Shown here in pieces: positions 1 through 7,599 of a stretch of 37,738 nucleotides of DNA (within the stretch, counting starts at the first letter, position 1; every line of letters starts with the position of its first letter). Origin of the DNA: Granulosicoccus sp. (GTDB lineage Bacteria > Pseudomonadota > Gammaproteobacteria > Granulosicoccales > Granulosicoccaceae); assembly GCA_013002205.1 (NCBI GenBank), contig JABDKN010000097.1, positions 1 to 37,738 of the forward strand, written 5' to 3'. A program made the position numbers and the translations under genes. Below the pieces are notes generated by a model, which was not told where the DNA came from, searched no databases, and saw nothing but the letters and a program-made list of their open reading frames with translations.

Positions 1-2
1 GT

Positions 3-83
3 GTGCGAACGCCTATCCGCTTCAGTGATGCAAAGTTGAAACTTGATCGACGTGCACCGACGCTGGGTGAACATGATCTTTGA
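3..83 (+). CDS. CaiB/BaiF-type (family III) CoA-transferase, C-terminal fragment
   Basis: Only the last 26 codons are inside the window, in frame 3, ending at TGA 81-83. The residues read TPIRFSDAKLKLDRRAPTLG, then EHDL. A C-terminus of the form 'P-(V/I)-(K/R)-x-S ... R-x-x-P-x-LGEH' is typical of family III CoA-transferases (formyl-CoA:oxalate, carnitine, racemase-like enzymes), where it packs near the CoA site. Substrate cannot be told from this fragment. The gene faces the M32 carboxypeptidase, so the two converge on the repeat-bearing gap. The family call rests on a short but characteristic tail. Confidence 0.6.
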   Translation: MRTPIRFSDAKLKLDRRAPTLGEHDL

Positions 84-397
84 GGCCAGCGTTGCCAATG
101 TTGCGCCGACAACACCTTCATTTCCCATCACTACGGTGACGGAAGTGCGAAGGATGATCTCATCCGCGTAGTGATATTGCAGGGAACTGAACCTGCGATC
201 TCGTCGGTCATGCCGGTCATGCCGGTCATGCCAGTGATGCCAGTGATACCGGTAATGCCAGTGATGCTGATAGCGTCGCTGGGGTCACTCGGCAACCATC
301 GCATTACCGGTGCCTGTGACCTGAAAGGTCAAGTGTCATTGACATGTAGTTTACCGATCAGGACTCGCTGGCCACAGGTCGATCCCCGTGTACCCGG
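84..397. other. Convergent intergenic region with repeats and small hairpins, no gene
   Basis: This 314-bp gap separates two convergent genes. It holds the 9-bp tandem array at 206-268. A small hairpin lies at 317-331 (TGACCT, loop GAA, AGGTCA). An 11-bp inverted pair, ACCGGTAATGC at 248-258 and GCATTACCGGT at 301-311, has a 42-base loop. No U-rich tract follows the hairpin, so a classical terminator is not supported, although transcription from both sides must end here. No convincing coding frame is present. Confidence 0.5.
206..268. repeat. Tandem 9-bp repeat, seven copies
   Basis: Seven contiguous 9-mers: GGTCATGCC three times (206-232), then AGTGATGCC, AGTGATACC, GGTAATGCC and AGTGATGCT (233-268). 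Variation is limited to positions 1, 3-4, 7 and 9 of the unit. Read as protein it would give a Met-Pro-Val series, but no ribosome binding site or domain supports translation. It looks like a slippage-generated noncoding microsatellite between two convergent genes. Confidence 0.8.
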
Positions 398-1912
398 TCA
401 GTCTCGCTCATCCAGATACCGACGGCGCAAATGATCTATCAGGTATCGCGCATTACTGCCCTCACCCGTTGCCGCGACCATAAGCTCCTGGGACTCAAGT
501 TCGCAACCATGTTGCCAGATATTTCGTGACAACCAGTGCCGCAAGTGACTGATGTCACCTGATGCAAACTGATCCTGCCAGTCAGCATGCGTCTGCCTGA
601 ATGATGCCGCCAGCTGCGCCGCATTGATAGCACCCATGGTATAGGAGGGGAAATAACCAAAGGAGCCATCGCTCCAGTGGATATCCTGCAGGCAACCCGC
701 GGCATGATTGCCATTCACGGACAATCCCAGGTATTCCTGCATCGATGCCTCCCAGGCCTCCGGAATGTCTTCCGCCTCCATCGCACCATTGATCAATGCA
801 CTCTCGATGTCGTAGCGCAGCATTATGTGCAAGGGGTACGTCACTTCATCAGCCTCTACGCGAATGAAACTGGGTTTGACACGCGTCTGCGCAATCCACA
901 GATCGTCACTGTCCACGTTGCTCGTGGTGGGCAGATGGGTATGCAACGGCTCCACCATGGCCTTACCAAATGCACGCGACAGAAATACCTGCTTTTCGAA
1001 CATCAGGCTCTGGCTCTCGTGAATACACATATTGCGCGCGCGGCCAACCGGAAAGGATTGCAGTGCATCGGGAAGACCGGCCTCGTAGCTGGCGTGCCCC
1101 GTCTCATGTGCCGTTGCCTGCAATGCATCGGCAAAATCCGCTTCCCGGTATCGTGTGGTAATTCGCTGATCCCCTTTGACGCCCGTGCTGAACGGATGCA
1201 TGCTGACATCCAGTCGGCCAGCACTGAAGTCGAACCCGAGCATGCGCATCAACGCTTCGCTGAGTGCCTGTTGCCTGGCTATGGGGTAGTGTCCCGTCAG
1301 ATCCGGCACACGCACAGTCGACTGCTGGTCCATGACCGCTTGCAACAGAGCCGGCAACTCTTGCCTGAGCTCTCCGAACACATCACTGATCAGCGCCTGA
1401 CTGTCCCCGGTACAGTGCACATCCAGCATCGCATCGTACGGGGTTGCATATTGCCCTGACGCATGCGCCTGACGACACTGTGCCTCCTCCCGGGAGAGTG
1501 CGACCACCGTACGGAAGTTGTTCAGGAATCCGGCCCAGTCGTTGGCAGCACGCTGAGTTCGCCAATCATGCTCACAACGTGACCCGGCCAGCACCCTGGC
1601 ATGTACCAGCTCAGCCGGTATCGCTATATCCTGTTGCCAGGTCCGCCGCATTTCCCTGACGTGCGCTGTTGAGGCTACCGGTAGCGTACCTGCCTGCAGT
1701 TCAGCATCCACCGAGTCCAGCCAGTCGAGCATCGCAGGTGCCGTTAACAGCTCGTGCCGCAGACTCGCCAATTCGGCCATCGCCGTAGCACGAGGCGCGG
1801 AACCTCCATCAGGCATCACCACCATCTGGTCCCAGCCAAGAAAGGTCAGGGCGTGATCTATCTGGGCTATCCGGTGGAATTGCTCCTCCAGATTCTTCAA
1901 AGAGCGACTCAT
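398..1912 (-). CDS. Thermostable carboxypeptidase 1 family (M32) metallocarboxypeptidase
   Basis: A cytosolic zinc metallopeptidase predicted to remove C-terminal residues from peptides, broadly excluding proline. The M32 signatures are all visible: HETGH (HExxH) at residues 269-273, HPF at 239-241, a following IHESQS segment that supplies the distal zinc glutamate, and a GSFGYFPSYTMGA block near the C-terminus. At 504 residues it has the usual family length. The frame is open further upstream, but the ATG at 1912 was chosen because a GGAG lies 8 bases before it and the family N-terminus (L-x-x-LE-x-F) begins there. There is no signal peptide. It lies 94 bp downstream of the SET-domain gene on the same strand. 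Confidence 0.92.
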   Translation of the reverse strand: MSRSLKNLEEQFHRIAQIDHALTFLGWDQMVVMPDGGSAPRATAMAELASLRHELLTAPAMLDWLDSVDAELQAGTLPVASTAHVREMRRTWQQDIAIPAELVHARVLAGSRCEHDWRTQRAANDWAGFLNNFRTVVALSREEAQCRQAHASGQYATPYDAMLDVHCTGDSQALISDVFGELRQELPALLQAVMDQQSTVRVPDLTGHYPIARQQALSEALMRMLGFDFSAGRLDVSMHPFSTGVKGDQRITTRYREADFADALQATAHETGHASYEAGLPDALQSFPVGRARNMCIHESQSLMFEKQVFLSRAFGKAMVEPLHTHLPTTSNVDSDDLWIAQTRVKPSFIRVEADEVTYPLHIMLRYDIESALINGAMEAEDIPEAWEASMQEYLGLSVNGNHAAGCLQDIHWSDGSFGYFPSYTMGAINAAQLAASFRQTHADWQDQFASGDISHLRHWLSRNIWQHGCELESQELMVAATGEGSNARYLIDHLRRRYLDERD

Positions 1913-2006
1913 GAAATGCTCCGGGACACAGTTACAGGACGACGGACCAAGGTACCTGGCAGGCGCTGATGACGATTCGCGATCATCGGGGTCAGTCCTG
2001 AATGCG

Positions 2007-2375
2007 CTACCACCCGTAGTCGTGCAGGAGTTCTTCCCCGGCTTCAACGTCACGCAGCACGGTGACATCGAGATCGGAATAGACCACGTTCGGGTTCTTG
2101 TCGTGATTGATATATTTCAGATCGTTGGTTAATTCCAGTCCAAGCTCATCGGAGATCCACAACACGTAGATGCCATCGTCAAACGTCGGCATTCCGTGCA
2201 ATCGAGCGATGACCGTGTCCGCCTTGATCCGCCTGGCGGCGAACAACCCCTTGCCGTGCACGGGACTGGTGGCGACGAACACCTTGTTGGAGACATCACT
2301 GGGCCGGGCATCACTGAACCTGGCCATGACCTTTCCTCTGCCGGACTTTTTGACCTTCTTTTTGACCGCAGACAT
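2007..2375 (-). CDS. Small SET-domain protein (putative protein-lysine methyltransferase)
   Basis: A 122-residue protein that is essentially one SET fold. GKGLFAARRI is the AdoMet-binding opening segment, INHDKNPN corresponds to the NHxxxPN pseudoknot motif, and GEELLHDYGW at the extreme C-terminus is the GEEL-x-xDYG motif. SET enzymes methylate protein lysines; the target here is unknown. The start is uncertain. ATG 2405 has little ribosome binding site. ATG 2375 (used here) gives a lysine-rich leader, MSAVKKKVKKSGRGK. ATG 2327 has the strongest Shine-Dalgarno (AGAGGA, inside the leader codons) and would remove it. There is no post-SET cysteine cluster. The protein is not linked functionally to its neighbours. 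Confidence 0.75.
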   Translation of the reverse strand: MSAVKKKVKKSGRGKVMARFSDARPSDVSNKVFVATSPVHGKGLFAARRIKADTVIARLHGMPTFDDGIYVLWISDELGLELTNDLKYINHDKNPNVVYSDLDVTVLRDVEAGEELLHDYGW

Positions 2376-2478
2376 CGATACAGACTCATTGTAGAAAACA
2401 GCCATAGCCTACCGGAGCCATCGCAATCACTCCAGTAAAAGCCTCGTTTACCGAATCATGCAGGGCTTGCCTGTTTTA

Positions 2479-2562
2479 ATCAGTACACCTGCATCAGTAC
2501 ACCTGCATCGGAATACTCGTTTCGGAATACTCGCATCGGTATATCCACATCGGTACACCCGC
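2479..2562. repeat. Imperfect 14-bp tandem repeat, six copies
   Basis: Six head-to-tail 14-mers with consensus ATCGGTACACCYGC. Two identical ATCAGTACACCTGC copies (2479-2506) are followed by ATCGGAATACTCGT, TTCGGAATACTCGC, ATCGGTATATCCAC and ATCGGTACACCCGC. The array ends 6 bases beyond the pilZ stop codon, on its 3' side. The unit is not a multiple of three and no gene reads through, so it is noncoding. Confidence 0.8.
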
Positions 2563-2568
2563 TGCAGA

Positions 2569-2916
2569 TTACATCGTCTGGGTCGGACGTTCACCCTGCA
2601 CGGCCGCAGCCAGGTGCTGTTCGATGGAATTCTTCGTCTCCCCGTTGTCATCCTCCGCGAACTGAACACCGATTCCGGGCACCTTGTTACCCTGGGCTCC
2701 CGCCGGTGTAACCCAGACGACAGATCCGCTGACCGGCACGATACTGTGGTCGTCCATCAGCTTGAGCAGCATAAATACCTTGTCACCGAGCTCGTAGTTC
2801 CGCGCAGTCGGCACAAACACCCCGCCGTTCTGCACGAAGGACATGTACGAGGAGTACAGGGCACCGCGATCGGTGATGGAAAAAGCGATGATTCCTTTTC
2901 TTGTGTCGGTAGTCAT
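2569..2916 (-). CDS. pilZ: Type IV pilus assembly protein PilZ
   Basis: A 115-residue cytosolic protein needed for type IV pilus biogenesis; in Pseudomonas and Xanthomonas the orthologue works with PilB and FimX. The sequence follows PilZ closely: an early YSSYMSFVQNGGVFVPT segment, YELGDKVFMLLKLMD, a VSGSVVWVTPAGAQGN core, GIGVQF, and the C-terminal RPTQTM. As in Pseudomonas PilZ itself, the RxxxR c-di-GMP motif is absent, so it probably does not bind the second messenger. It begins 11 bases after holB and continues the tmk-holB-pilZ order known from other gammaproteobacteria. No strong Shine-Dalgarno is visible, which suggests coupling to holB. Confidence 0.93.
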   Translation of the reverse strand: MTTDTRKGIIAFSITDRGALYSSYMSFVQNGGVFVPTARNYELGDKVFMLLKLMDDHSIVPVSGSVVWVTPAGAQGNKVPGIGVQFAEDDNGETKNSIEQHLAAAVQGERPTQTM

Positions 2917-2927
2917 ATGCAGGTCTG

Positions 2928-3902
2928 TCAGCGGTTGGTCATGAGACGGATATCGGCAAAGATTCCCTCCAGCACAGTCTGTGTCTTGAAGCTGGTACTG
3001 TCAGACCGGTGTAATTGCAGCAAACGATCGTGAACTGTGAACCATTGCTCCTTTTCGAGCTGTTCATGAGTCGCCGATATCGCCGTTACCACGGCAGGAT
3101 CCGCGCCAATTGGCAGGTTTTCCAGTTGTCTGACTGCAAGCAGTGTCCATCGACTGAAGGTTGACAGGCACAACGCGGTATCCAGTCTGGACAGGGAGGT
3201 GCTGATACGGCCAACGCTGCCCTTGTGCAAAAACAGGTCATTCCAGGCCTGCAGCAGCAAGGTCCGGGCAGCCACATGCTCCTCATCGCGCCGGGTCATC
3301 GCCGCATACGGAGCCCCTCCGGCATCCAGCAGCGCCGTTTCCGGATCATCAAGCATTTCCGCCAGCCAGACGATGGCGGCTGCACGATCGTGCATCCCCA
3401 GGGTAATCTTCTGGCAGCGACTGCGAATGGTGGCAGGCAGTGCACCGGTACGTGTGGCTGTCAGTATGAGCACTGCCTGAGCACCCGGTTCCTCGAGCGT
3501 CTTGAGCAAACTGTTGGCGGCACTATGATTCAAGGAATCAGCCTGTTCCAGCAGTGCCACCCGGTAGCTGCCCTGACCGGCCGTCAGCTGGATCCACTCA
3601 GTCAGTTCACGCACTGCATCGACCTTGATGACAGCACTTGCCCCTTCAGGTGCGAGCATAAGAAAATCCGGGTGCGAACCGGCTGTCAACTGGTGACAGG
3701 CATCACAGCCGCCACAGGCACCAGCCTCGGAGCGGCGTCGGCACAGCAGCGCTTCAGCCAGCCAGCGTGCAAACCGGCGCTTGCCAATTCCGTCGATACC
3801 ACTGAGCAGCAGGGCATGTGGCAGCTGGTCCCTGGCCGCTCGGGCCATCAGGGCAGCGCCGTCCTTAAGCAGCCACGGCGGACAGGGTGTCAGTGGCGCC
3901 AT
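2928..3902 (-). CDS. holB: DNA polymerase III subunit delta'
   Basis: Clamp-loader stator subunit that, with delta and tau/gamma, loads the sliding clamp. Seen in a 324-residue frame: a P-loop-like SGIDGIGKR at about residues 34-42; a zinc-binding set C54, C63, C66, C69 (C-x8-C-x2-C-x2-C); and a sensor/SRC region reading TIRSRCQ. The frame stays open to 3977, overlapping tmk. The ATG at 3902 is preferred over 3911 because PilZ-cluster HolB proteins usually start about 25-30 residues before the HALLL strand; neither start has a clear Shine-Dalgarno. It lies 40 bases after tmk. The C-terminal collar domain is poorly conserved, as is normal for the family. Confidence 0.9.
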   Translation of the reverse strand: MAPLTPCPPWLLKDGAALMARAARDQLPHALLLSGIDGIGKRRFARWLAEALLCRRRSEAGACGGCDACHQLTAGSHPDFLMLAPEGASAVIKVDAVRELTEWIQLTAGQGSYRVALLEQADSLNHSAANSLLKTLEEPGAQAVLILTATRTGALPATIRSRCQKITLGMHDRAAAIVWLAEMLDDPETALLDAGGAPYAAMTRRDEEHVAARTLLLQAWNDLFLHKGSVGRISTSLSRLDTALCLSTFSRWTLLAVRQLENLPIGADPAVVTAISATHEQLEKEQWFTVHDRLLQLHRSDSTSFKTQTVLEGIFADIRLMTNR

Positions 3903-3942
3903 TTCAGGCATTGCCCAGAAGTTCGTGCAGTGCGCTGCGCAC

Positions 3943-4539
3943 CTATGCCTGGACAGTCTCAAGCGGCTGGGCGGCATCCACCACTTTCACGCGCTCTGGT
4001 GCCGCACCGGCACACCGCAGGTAGGCCTCACGTACGCGTTCGAAGAACGCCAGCGTTTCACGCTCTATCCTGTCCGGTGAACCGCGCTGCGCCATTCTTG
4101 CCAGACCGTCCGCTACCGGCATATCCAGCAGCAGGGTCAGGTCCGGCTCCAGTGTCACACCCATCAGGCGATGGAGCTCGGCAACACGTTCGACTCCCAG
4201 TTGCCGTCCGGCGCCCTGATAGGCAATGCTGGCATCCAGGAAACGATCGCATAACACCCATCGACCGGACGCCAGTGCCGGTTCGATAACCCGCGCCACA
4301 TGCTCGACCCGCGATGCAGCCATCAGCAGCAGTTCGGTTTCGCCCTGCATCTGTCCCTCGGCTGACAGGACCAGCTGGCGCAGGGATTCACCCAGTGGCG
4401 TCCCCCCCGGCTCACGCGTGACGACGAACTCGATGCCGCACTCCGCCAGCCAGTCTGCCACACACTGCCGGTTGGTGGTCTTCCCCACCCCTTCGAGTCC
4501 TTCCAGCGTAATGAATCTGCCGCGCACCGTCGATTTCAT
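3943..4539 (-). CDS. tmk: Thymidylate kinase
   Basis: Phosphorylates dTMP to dTDP with ATP in dTTP synthesis. The P-loop GLEGVGKT is at residues 14-21, TREPGGT at 41-47, the nucleoside-binding CDRFLDASIAYQG at 97-109, and a LID stretch around QRGSPDRIERE at 151-161. The protein has 198 residues and stops just after VDAAQPLETVQA, so it is roughly ten residues shorter than most bacterial Tmk proteins and lacks the end of the last helix. That could be a natural short form. It sits between mltG and holB, the usual gammaproteobacterial order. The start ATG has only a weak ribosome binding site. Confidence 0.93.
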   Translation of the reverse strand: MKSTVRGRFITLEGLEGVGKTTNRQCVADWLAECGIEFVVTREPGGTPLGESLRQLVLSAEGQMQGETELLLMAASRVEHVARVIEPALASGRWVLCDRFLDASIAYQGAGRQLGVERVAELHRLMGVTLEPDLTLLLDMPVADGLARMAQRGSPDRIERETLAFFERVREAYLRCAGAAPERVKVVDAAQPLETVQA

Positions 4540-4565
4540 GGCAGATTTCTGTCGAGGGATGACCG

Positions 4566-4589
4566 CAGCCTGTCCTGCAGCCTGTCCTG
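4566..4589. repeat. 12-bp tandem duplication
   Basis: CAGCCTGTCCTG occurs twice in perfect tandem (4566-4577 and 4578-4589), followed by a partial third unit (GAGCCTGG). It lies in the 91-bp gap between mltG and tmk and is too short to code for anything. Confidence 0.65.
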
Positions 4590-4630
4590 GAGCCTGGTGA
4601 GTCCCGTCCGTTCTGAGGCCGTATGCCGCT

Positions 4631-5641
4631 TCATCGACGCCTGAGCTGGTACTTTCTTACAGCGGCGTTATGCGCCTCCAGCGTATCGGAAAACTGGTGG
4701 GTGCCATCACCTCGAGCCACGAAATACAGCGACGTGGTGGATTCGGGTTGCATGACCGCCCGGATGGCCTCGCGACCCACCATGGCAATGGGCGTCGGTG
4801 GCAGTCCCGCGCGGGTATAGGTGTTATACGGAGTATCCGTAGTGAGATCCTTTCGCCGGATATTCCCGTCATAGCTCTCACCCATGCCATAGATGACCGT
4901 CGGGTCCGTCTGCAGCCGCATGTTCTTGCGCAAGCGGGACAGGAAGACACCGGCAATTCGAGGTCGTTCTGCAGCCACGGCCGTTTCCTTTTCGACGATG
5001 GATGCCAGAATCAGTGCCTGATAGGGATCATCCAGCGGCAGGTCGTCCTGACGGGTCTGCCACTCCTCTTGCAGCACCTTGTCGAGAGTCTGCTTGGCGC
5101 GCCTGAGGTAATCCAGGTCAGTGGTGCCTTTGGGAAACGCATAGGTATCGGCGAAGAACTGGCCCTCCGGATGCAGGCCGGGAAAGCCCAGTTTCTCCAT
5201 GATGGCCTGGGGTGAATCGAGTACGTCATCTGCCAGTGTGTGCCGTAGCGATGTCGATGCACGAACCGACTTCAATGCCTGGCGCCAGTTGGATCCCTCA
5301 ATAATGCTCTGGGTATACTGGATCGTCTGGCCTGCAATGAAAGTGTCGAACAGTTCGGGTACGGTCATGGGACCCGTGAGACTGAACTCTCCGGACTTGA
5401 GACCGCCTGCCTGTTTACTCAGGCGTGCAAACAGGTCGAACCAGTATCGCTGTTCGATGATGCCCTGCTTTTCCAGCTCAGCAGCCAGTCGTTTTGCAGA
5501 CCAGCCACGCTGGATAGTGAAGGTCCGGCCCTCTTCAGGCAGGTTGACGGGGGTCGTCAGGTAGCGGTTGTAGTCATGCCAACCCAGCCAGCCGATCCCA
5601 GCCGCGGAGAGCAGCAGCAGTACCAGCAGGAAACGAATCAC
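4631..5641 (-). CDS. mltG: Endolytic murein transglycosylase MltG (YceG-like)
   Basis: Inner-membrane lytic transglycosylase that cleaves nascent glycan strands and is proposed to act as a terminase of polymerisation. It has 336 residues: one N-terminal membrane anchor (about 2-20), a LysM-like region, then the YceG catalytic domain. That domain carries [10 protein letters not shown] at 212-221, with the family's catalytic glutamate in VEKET, followed by [10 protein letters not shown] and the [18 protein letters not shown] block. The start is a GTG overlapping the fabF stop (GTGTGA), indicating translational coupling. In many relatives pabC lies between fabF and mltG; here it is absent. Confidence 0.94.
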   Translation of the reverse strand: MIRFLLVLLLLSAAGIGWLGWHDYNRYLTTPVNLPEEGRTFTIQRGWSAKRLAAELEKQGIIEQRYWFDLFARLSKQAGGLKSGEFSLTGPMTVPELFDTFIAGQTIQYTQSIIEGSNWRQALKSVRASTSLRHTLADDVLDSPQAIMEKLGFPGLHPEGQFFADTYAFPKGTTDLDYLRRAKQTLDKVLQEEWQTRQDDLPLDDPYQALILASIVEKETAVAAERPRIAGVFLSRLRKNMRLQTDPTVIYGMGESYDGNIRRKDLTTDTPYNTYTRAGLPPTPIAMVGREAIRAVMQPESTTSLYFVARGDGTHQFSDTLEAHNAAVRKYQLRRR

Positions 5642-6885
5642 ACGCCGTCTTTCGCGAAAACCAGGGTACCGTTGGTGCCACCAAAACCAAAGGAATTGGA
5701 CATCGACACTTGCAGATCTGCTGATCGCTTCACGTGGGCGACATAATCGAGATCACACCCGTCTCCCGGGTTGTCCAGATTGATGGTGGGCGGAGCCATC
5801 CCATCGCGCAGGGCCAGGATCGAAAATACCGCCTCGATACCACCCGCTGCTCCCAGCAGGTGTCCCGTCATGCTCTTGGTGGAACTCACCAGCAATGCTT
5901 GTGCATGCGCACCGAACGCGGATTTGATGGCATCGGTTTCGGCAACGTCACCGGCAGGCGTCGATGTACCATGTGCATTGACGTAGTCAATGTCCTCGGG
6001 TGCCAGCCCGGCATTGCGAAGCGCTGCATGCATACATCGCGCGGCACCTTCGCCATTCTCTGATGGCAGGGTCATATGATAAGCATCGCCACTCATGCCA
6101 TATCCCACAAGCTCGCAGTAAATCGTCGCCCCGCGCGCCCTGGCATGCTCAAATTCTTCGAGCACCACGACACCTGCACCGTCACCGAGCACGAAACCAT
6201 CCCGATCCCGGTCCCAGGGTCGGCTGGCCGCAGCGGGATCATCATTTCGTGTTGACAGCGCACGTGCAGCGCCAAACCCTGCCAGACCCAACGGGCAGGT
6301 TGCCATCTCCGCTCCCCCGGCAACCATGACGTCGGCATCTCCGTACTCGATGAATCTCGCCGCGTCGCCGATATTATGCGTACCCGTCGTACAGGCCGTG
6401 ACCGTACACAGGTTCGGTCCCTTGTAACCGTACTTGATGGACAGATTGCCACTGATCATGTTGATGATGGTAGAGGGTACGAAAAATGGTGATACCTTGC
6501 GCGGCCCACCCTCCAGCAGCGCCTTGTGCTGGACTTCGATGTTCGGCAGGCCACCGATCCCGGAGCCGATAGATACACCGATCCGTTCCAGATCCAGGCC
6601 ATCGGCCTCTTCCAGGCCGGCATCACGAATTGCCTGCATACCGGCGGCAACGCCGAAATGGACGAAGATATCCATCTTGCGCGCTTCTTTCGTGGAGAAA
6701 TACGCAGCGGTATCGAATTCCTTTACGGAGGCGCCGAAACGGGTATTGAAGGCAGACACATCGAATTGCTGGATATTCGACACGCCGGACACACCGGCGA
6801 GGATGTTTCCCCAGCTTTCCTCGACATCGTTGCCTACTGGAGTTACCAGACCCAGTCCGGTAACCGCTACTCGTCTACGCGTCAA
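5638..6885 (-). CDS. fabF: 3-oxoacyl-[acyl-carrier-protein] synthase II
   Basis: Condensing enzyme that elongates acyl-ACP with malonyl-ACP, and is important for cis-vaccenate formation. At 415 residues it is full length. The catalytic triad is C165 (TVTACTTG), H305 (NAHGTSTP) and H342 ([10 protein letters not shown]); the C-terminal glycine-rich SFGFGGTNG is intact. The start is TTG, with GGAG ten bases upstream. It is separated from acpP by 249 bases without a convincing gene and overlaps the mltG start. It is likely co-transcribed with acpP and downstream genes. Confidence 0.96.
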   Translation of the reverse strand: MTRRRVAVTGLGLVTPVGNDVEESWGNILAGVSGVSNIQQFDVSAFNTRFGASVKEFDTAAYFSTKEARKMDIFVHFGVAAGMQAIRDAGLEEADGLDLERIGVSIGSGIGGLPNIEVQHKALLEGGPRKVSPFFVPSTIINMISGNLSIKYGYKGPNLCTVTACTTGTHNIGDAARFIEYGDADVMVAGGAEMATCPLGLAGFGAARALSTRNDDPAAASRPWDRDRDGFVLGDGAGVVVLEEFEHARARGATIYCELVGYGMSGDAYHMTLPSENGEGAARCMHAALRNAGLAPEDIDYVNAHGTSTPAGDVAETDAIKSAFGAHAQALLVSSTKSMTGHLLGAAGGIEAVFSILALRDGMAPPTINLDNPGDGCDLDYVAHVKRSADLQVSMSNSFGFGGTNGTLVFAKDGV

Positions 6886-7134
6886 CTCTGTTCAACTCCG
6901 TTAAACCTGCACTCGCGGATCCAGCGCGAAAAAGAAGGCAGCGGCAGATACCAGGCTGCCGCCCGGATTCGTCGCGGCGCGCGGACCTTCCCCGGCACCG
7001 TTGCGAATCGCCCGGCAATCGTGGACCCTGAGGTGATGCACTTATCTCACCTGAGCAGTCCAGACCTGTTCTCTGCTGCCCTGTTGCCAATAATCTCTCT
7101 ACGAGGGCCACACTCCCTTGCAGCCCGCTGCGGT

Positions 7135-7377
7135 TCAGGACTGGTCGATGTGTTTGGCGACGTAATCAATTGCCTGTTCGACAGTGGTAATTTTCTCGGC
7201 CTCTTCATCGGGGATCTCGCACTCGAATTCTTCCTCCAGTGCCATCACTAGCTCGACCGTATCGAGAGAATCTGCGCCTAGATCTTCGACAAATGAAGCT
7301 TTGATCGTTACTTCTTCCTCTTTAACGCCAAGCTGCTCTACGACTATCTTTTTGACGCGTTCGTCAATACTGCTCAT
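7135..7377 (-). CDS. acpP: Acyl carrier protein
   Basis: An 80-residue acidic carrier of fatty acyl intermediates. The phosphopantetheine attachment serine is S37 in [13 protein letters not shown]. The frame extends 26 codons upstream, but the ATG at 7377 is right: it has GGAGG 12 bases before it, the N-terminus [12 protein letters not shown] matches the family, and the promoter lies inside the upstream extension. It is placed between fabG and fabF as usual and is probably expressed from its own promoter in addition to read-through. Confidence 0.97.
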   Translation of the reverse strand: MSSIDERVKKIVVEQLGVKEEEVTIKASFVEDLGADSLDTVELVMALEEEFECEIPDEEAEKITTVEQAIDYVAKHIDQS

Positions 7378-7425
7378 TGTGGGATAAACCTCCGAAAAAG
7401 AATAAGCGGCCTCGGCCGTGGCTCC

Positions 7426-7455
7426 ATTGTAGTGAGTTCCATTCAAACGTGCCAA
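7426..7455 (-). promoter_or_regulatory. Sigma70-like promoter of acpP
   Basis: On the minus strand, TTGGCA (-35, 7450-7455) and TACAAT (-10, 7426-7431) are 18 bases apart. Transcription would begin near 7419 and leave a leader of about 40 bases containing the GGAGG of acpP. This is the best promoter match seen in the window, and acpP is known to need high expression in other bacteria. Confidence 0.65.
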
Positions 7456-7502
7456 CTCTTGGGCAAATTCTTCTGGTAATACTCTGGACAGCCTGAGGAT
7501 TA

Positions 7503-7539
7503 AACGTCATTGAACGTCATTGATCGTCAAGAACGTCAC
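7503..7539. repeat. Short AACGTCATTG repeats upstream of acpP promoter
   Basis: Two perfect tandem copies of AACGTCATTG (7503-7522) are followed by two degenerate copies (ATCGTCAAG, AACGTCACC). On the minus strand these give TGACGTT or TGACGAT steps about 10 bases apart, one helical turn, roughly 50-90 bases upstream of the acpP -35 box. They could be protein-binding half-sites or a slippage repeat. Confidence 0.4.
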
Positions 7540-7599
7540 CAGATCGACAACCCGGCCTCTGGCGTCGCCGGTGACTGACATTGCCAGGACCGACCCGGT

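Noticed and set aside
171-434. Plus-strand frame containing a Met-Pro-Val repeat
   Set aside because: It is a translation of the 9-bp noncoding repeat, has no ribosome binding site or homology-like features, and runs into the M32 gene on the other strand.
677-1459. 260-residue plus-strand frame
   Set aside because: Antisense to the M32 carboxypeptidase, which has complete catalytic motifs.
2479-2562. CRISPR array
   Set aside because: The 14-bp units are directly adjacent with no spacers and are too short for CRISPR repeats.
3225-4289. 354-residue plus-strand frame
   Set aside because: It lies antisense to holB and tmk, whose motifs are unambiguous. Such long antisense frames are expected in GC-rich coding DNA.
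6875-7111. 78-residue minus-strand frame between acpP and fabF
   Set aside because: It overlaps the fabF start, lacks a Shine-Dalgarno and any family feature; residue mix is arginine/serine-rich as in noise frames.
7378-7455. Upstream extension of acpP by 26 codons
   Set aside because: The segment contains the -35/-10 promoter and its encoded residues do not match acyl carrier proteins.
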